Source of the DNA: Salinimicrobium sp049680855
GTDB lineage: Bacteria > Bacteroidota > Bacteroidia > Flavobacteriales > Flavobacteriaceae
Assembly (NCBI RefSeq): GCF_049680855.1
Contig: NZ_JBMPGS010000001.1
Span: forward strand, 434,001 to 498,000
Reading direction: 5' to 3'
Length of the DNA stretch: 64,000 nt
The notes beneath the pieces are model-generated. The model worked only from the letters and a program-made list of their open reading frames with translations, did not search any database and was not told where the DNA came from. Position 1 is the stretch's first letter, and the number at the start of each line of letters is the position of its first letter. Below, piece after piece: positions 61,615 to 64,000 of the stretch. The position numbers were made by a program, and so were the translations under genes.

Positions 61615-62004
61615 ATGCTAAAGCACCTTTTTAGGTTCCCTCTCCTACTTGTTTTCGTTGTGGGAATTACCTATATAATTCATTTCTATATTAATAACCT
61701 CTTTTTTGAGGTTTCTCCCGAGCTTCTAAATTTTGCATATAAATTTAATGCCGGCATTACTCTTATTTTCACAACTTCCATAATTCTGGCCAGTAAAAAG
61801 CTGAAGGAACAACTCGGTTTTATTTTTCTTTTAGGCGGCGCTATTAAACTTGGAATTTTCGCCTACCTCATAAAAACTTCACACATTACTTTGAGCAAAT
61901 CGCTGTTTTTACATTTTTTCGTCCCTTATGTTGTATGCGTAGTACTGGAAATATTTTATGTAATTAAGCTGCTGAATGCTTCTAACTTTCGTAATAGCAA
62001 GTAA
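61615..62004 (+). CDS. Four-helix membrane protein at the AtpI position (DUF6168-like)
   Basis: A 129-residue protein with four hydrophobic segments and a short basic C-terminus. Its place between atpZ and atpB is where the AtpI (Atp1/uncI) protein lies in other bacteria, though the sequence itself does not give the AtpI pattern clearly. I believe it is a small flavobacterial family (DUF6168). Role inferred from position only. Confidence 0.7.
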   Translation: MLKHLFRFPLLLVFVVGITYIIHFYINNLFFEVSPELLNFAYKFNAGITLIFTTSIILASKKLKEQLGFIFLLGGAIKLGIFAYLIKTSHITLSKSLFLHFFVPYVVCVVLEIFYVIKLLNASNFRNSK

Positions 62005-62069
62005 TTGCATTCAAATTGAAAACATTAAACTAATTCACTTTTAGGGGTATTTATTTTTATATAATTGTG

Positions 62070-62077
62070 TACATTTG
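62070..62077 (+). promoter_or_regulatory. Candidate -7 element for atpB
   Basis: TACATTTG matches TAnnTTTG, with a leader of about 30 nt to the ATG at 62112. It suggests that the Fo genes can be transcribed separately from sprE-bactofilin-atpZ. Confidence 0.55.
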
Positions 62078-62111
62078 CACCCAAATTTGGAGGACTGAAA
62101 TTTACCTGAAA

Positions 62112-63263
62112 ATGCAAAAGGAAAACATTTTGAAGATTTTTTTGGCGTTTCTTTTAATGGGAGTAGCATTTAATGCTACCTCTCAGGATCAGGAACAACA
62201 TCCTGAACTGGAGCAACATGCAGAACATCAGGACCAGGCAGAACACGGCGAACTTAGTGCTGTGGATACAGAAGAAGAGATTAAAGAGTACATAGACCAT
62301 CACTTACAGGATTCTCATGACTTTACATTCTTTTCAGATGCTGAAACTGGTGCACATTATAGTTTTCCGCTTCCCGTAATCTTGTGGGATGAAGGATTAA
62401 AAGTATTTTCTTCGGGTAAATTTCATCATGGAGAAGAAGTAGCGGAGGTTGATGGACAATATTACAGACTTTATCATAGCAAGATATACGAAACAGATGC
62501 TGAAGGAACAATTCAATACGGGGAAGACGGTTATCCTTCAAATGAGCGTCCTTTAGATTTTTCTATTACCAAGAACGTTGTAACAATGATTCTGGTTTCA
62601 ATACTAATGTTTGTTTTGTTTCGATCATTGGCGAACAGTTACAAGAAAAGAACCATTCCACGAAAATTTGGGCGTGTTCTTGAGCCATTGATTCTGTATG
62701 TTCGTGATGATATAGCAAAACCTAATATTGGTCCAAAATACAGAAAATATATGGGCTTTCTTTTGACCGTGTTTTTCTTTATCTGGATTTTGAACCTGTT
62801 GGGAATGACTCCGCTTGGTGTAAACGTAACCGGTAATATTGCCGTAACATTTGCCTTGGCACTGGTCACTTTTATTATAGTGCAGTTTAGCGGAAATAAA
62901 TCTTACTGGAAACACATTTTTTGGATGCCTGGTGTGCCGTGGCCAATGAAAATTATCATGGCACCTATTGAATTACTTGGACTGTTTGTAAAACCGTTTT
63001 CGTTAATGATTCGTTTGTATGCGAACATGACGGCAGGTCACGTAGTAATCATGACACTACTTGGGCTGATCGTGATCTTTAAGAACTGGATCGCCGGTCC
63101 TGCATTTTTTGGGTTTACTATTTTCATTTCTGTTATTGAGCTCTTGGTAGCTTTTCTACAGGCCTATATTTTCACTCTATTGAGTGCGCTCTATATAGGA
63201 GCGGCTGTTGAAGAACATGATCATGACCATCCTGCAGATAATGAAGACGTGCCGGTATTATAA
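62112..63263 (+). CDS. atpB: F1Fo ATP synthase subunit a
   Basis: A 383-residue protein from the ATG at 62112. It starts with a cleavable-looking hydrophobic segment (IFLAFLLMGVAFNATSQ), then a long extracytoplasmic region rich in His, Glu and Gln (residues ~20-60), then the usual five to six helices of subunit a. The essential Arg is in LMIRLYANMTAGH near residue 298. It forms the proton half-channels next to the c-ring. The long N-terminal extension is typical of Bacteroidota but its role is unclear. Confidence 0.95.
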   Translation: MQKENILKIFLAFLLMGVAFNATSQDQEQHPELEQHAEHQDQAEHGELSAVDTEEEIKEYIDHHLQDSHDFTFFSDAETGAHYSFPLPVILWDEGLKVFSSGKFHHGEEVAEVDGQYYRLYHSKIYETDAEGTIQYGEDGYPSNERPLDFSITKNVVTMILVSILMFVLFRSLANSYKKRTIPRKFGRVLEPLILYVRDDIAKPNIGPKYRKYMGFLLTVFFFIWILNLLGMTPLGVNVTGNIAVTFALALVTFIIVQFSGNKSYWKHIFWMPGVPWPMKIIMAPIELLGLFVKPFSLMIRLYANMTAGHVVIMTLLGLIVIFKNWIAGPAFFGFTIFISVIELLVAFLQAYIFTLLSALYIGAAVEEHDHDHPADNEDVPVL

Positions 63264-63306
63264 TTTTTAGTATAAATAAGAGTAAGTTTAATTTAATAAA
63301 TAAGTA

Positions 63307-63507
63307 ATGGAAGAAGCCTTAGATTTAAGCATGATTGGAGCTGGTTTAATTATTATTGGAGCTGGTTTTGGTCTCGGTAAGATTGGTAGCGCTGCAATGG
63401 AAGGAATTGCTCGTCAGCCAGAAGCTGCTGGAAAAATCCAGACTGCGATGATTATCATCGCTGCACTTTTGGAAGGTGTTGCTTTTGCTGCATTGTTCGC
63501 AGCCTAA
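63307..63507 (+). CDS. atpE: F1Fo ATP synthase subunit c
   Basis: A 66-residue two-helix hairpin: GAGLIIIGAGFGLGKIGSAA, the polar loop ARQPEAAGKIQ and the second helix with the ion-binding Glu in AALLEGVAFAALF. The residues around the Glu do not form the fuller polar set typical of sodium-binding c subunits, so protons are the likely coupling ion. It follows atpB by 43 bp and is followed by a strong stem-loop. Confidence 0.96.
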   Translation: MEEALDLSMIGAGLIIIGAGFGLGKIGSAAMEGIARQPEAAGKIQTAMIIIAALLEGVAFAALFAA

Positions 63508-63520
63508 TCAAATTAAAAGA

Positions 63521-63555
63521 TTCAGGTTTTACAGCGGTTGGCTGTAAGGCCTGAA
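63521..63555 (+). other. Stem-loop between atpE and atpF
   Basis: TTCAGGTTTTACAGC can pair over all 15 positions (two G-U) with GCTGTAAGGCCTGAA around a five-base loop. There is no T-run after it, so it looks like an RNA processing or stabilising element rather than a terminator. Confidence 0.7.
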
Positions 63556-63592
63556 TTATTATTAAATTAAACATCATACACACTAATATATT

Positions 63593-64000
63593 ATGGAAAA
63601 ATTAATCAATGATTTTTCTTTTGGATTGTTTTTCTGGCAATTATTTGTAGTAATTGTTTTAGCTCTTTTGCTATGGAAATTCGCATGGAAACCCATTCTT
63701 AATGCTTTAAATGACAGGGAGCAGGGAATTCAGGATGCATTGGATTCTGCAGAAAGAGCCAGAAAAGAAATGCAAAACCTGCAGGCCGATAATGAAAAAT
63801 TACTTCAGGAGGCTAGAATGGAGCGTGACGCTATGATCAAGGAAGCCAGGGAGATTAAGGAAAGAATGATCTCTGAAGCACGTACAGAAGCGCAAAATGA
63901 AGGTGACAAAATGATCGCACAGGCCAAGTCAAGTATTCAGAATGAAAAGAATGCTGCGCTGGCAGATATTAAAAACAAAGTAGCTACTCTCTCTGTAGAA
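63593..64000 (+). CDS. atpF: F1Fo ATP synthase subunit b, partial
   Basis: The first 136 codons are present; the 3' end lies past the window edge. One N-terminal membrane helix (LFFWQLFVVIVLALLLWKF) is followed by the charged coiled coil of the peripheral stalk (LNDREQGIQDALDSAERARK). It dimerises to link the Fo part with F1. The start ATG at 63593 lies 38 bp after the intercistronic stem-loop. Confidence 0.95.
   Translation, partial: MEKLINDFSFGLFFWQLFVVIVLALLLWKFAWKPILNALNDREQGIQDALDSAERARKEMQNLQADNEKLLQEARMERDAMIKEAREIKERMISEARTEAQNEGDKMIAQAKSSIQNEKNAALADIKNKVATLSVE

Noticed and set aside
1..64000. CRISPR arrays, insertion sequences and rRNA genes
   Set aside because: No regularly spaced direct repeats, transposase frames or rRNA-like stretches were seen on reading the window.

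Overview
The window is a continuous piece of chromosome from a member of the Bacteroidota, most likely a marine Flavobacteriaceae of the Gramella/Salegentibacter type. This is inferred from several things: AT-rich DNA with dense short-spaced operons; many upstream regions with the Bacteroidota -7 element TAnnTTTG; a SprE/PorW-type gliding and type IX secretion lipoprotein; and several families that are common in flavobacteria (DUF4175, DUF4837, DUF4254, DUF6427-like, DUF5687-like, GH3-like acyl-adenylating enzymes). No prophage, insertion sequence, integron, CRISPR array or rRNA operon was seen. One tRNA (Cys) is present.

Layout. 1-10 kb: two divergent cation:proton antiporters, an MBL-fold hydrolase, a lipoprotein subtilase paired with an M1 aminopeptidase, then rnpA and a C-terminal processing protease. 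10-12.2 kb: an acetyltransferase and rpiB on the minus strand, a 519-bp AT-rich stretch that is a candidate replication origin, a DUF2007-like gene and a possible 34-residue membrane peptide. 12.2-22.9 kb: rnr, a GIN-domain protein, a LysE exporter, tRNA-Cys, folB, glnS, a YtxH/holin-like envelope trio, an SPFH protein, an outer-membrane barrel and gltX. 23-31.8 kb: a large DUF4175 coiled-coil protein, ybeY, mnmG flanked by two parS-like palindromes, a methyltransferase, an OmpH-like lipoprotein, a DoxX protein and holB. 31.8-36 kb: pgk, a LysM lytic transglycosylase, a DUF4837 lipoprotein and tatA. 36-47.5 kb: an envelope-polysaccharide block (M23 peptidase, GH3-like enzyme, a phosphorylase-like protein, rfbBACD for dTDP-L-rhamnose, a UDP-xylose-synthase-like SDR, a family-2 glycosyltransferase and a CapK-like ligase). 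47.6-53.1 kb: purD, two small membrane families, a DUF4254 protein, a family-9 glycosyltransferase and a PaaE-like flavin/iron-sulfur reductase. 53.2-58.3 kb: a PadR regulator with its own palindrome, two paralogous HAAS-like membrane proteins, an ABC exporter pair and a CPBP protease. 58.4-64 kb: sprE, a bactofilin and the start of the F1Fo ATP synthase operon (atpZ, an atpI-like gene, atpB, atpE, partial atpF).

The main unexplained signals are these. First, a dispersed palindrome, AAAAATGNCATTTTT, occurs about fifteen times in exact or near-exact form, inside and between genes. Second, two parS-like sites flank mnmG, and a cluster of TTATNAACW boxes sits next to an extremely AT-rich tract about 15 kb away; together these suggest the window lies close to the replication origin. 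Third, the PadR/HAAS-like/ABC operon looks like a self-contained regulated export system. Fourth, a 15-bp stem-loop sits between atpE and atpF.

All family names come from reading the protein sequences; no database search was run.
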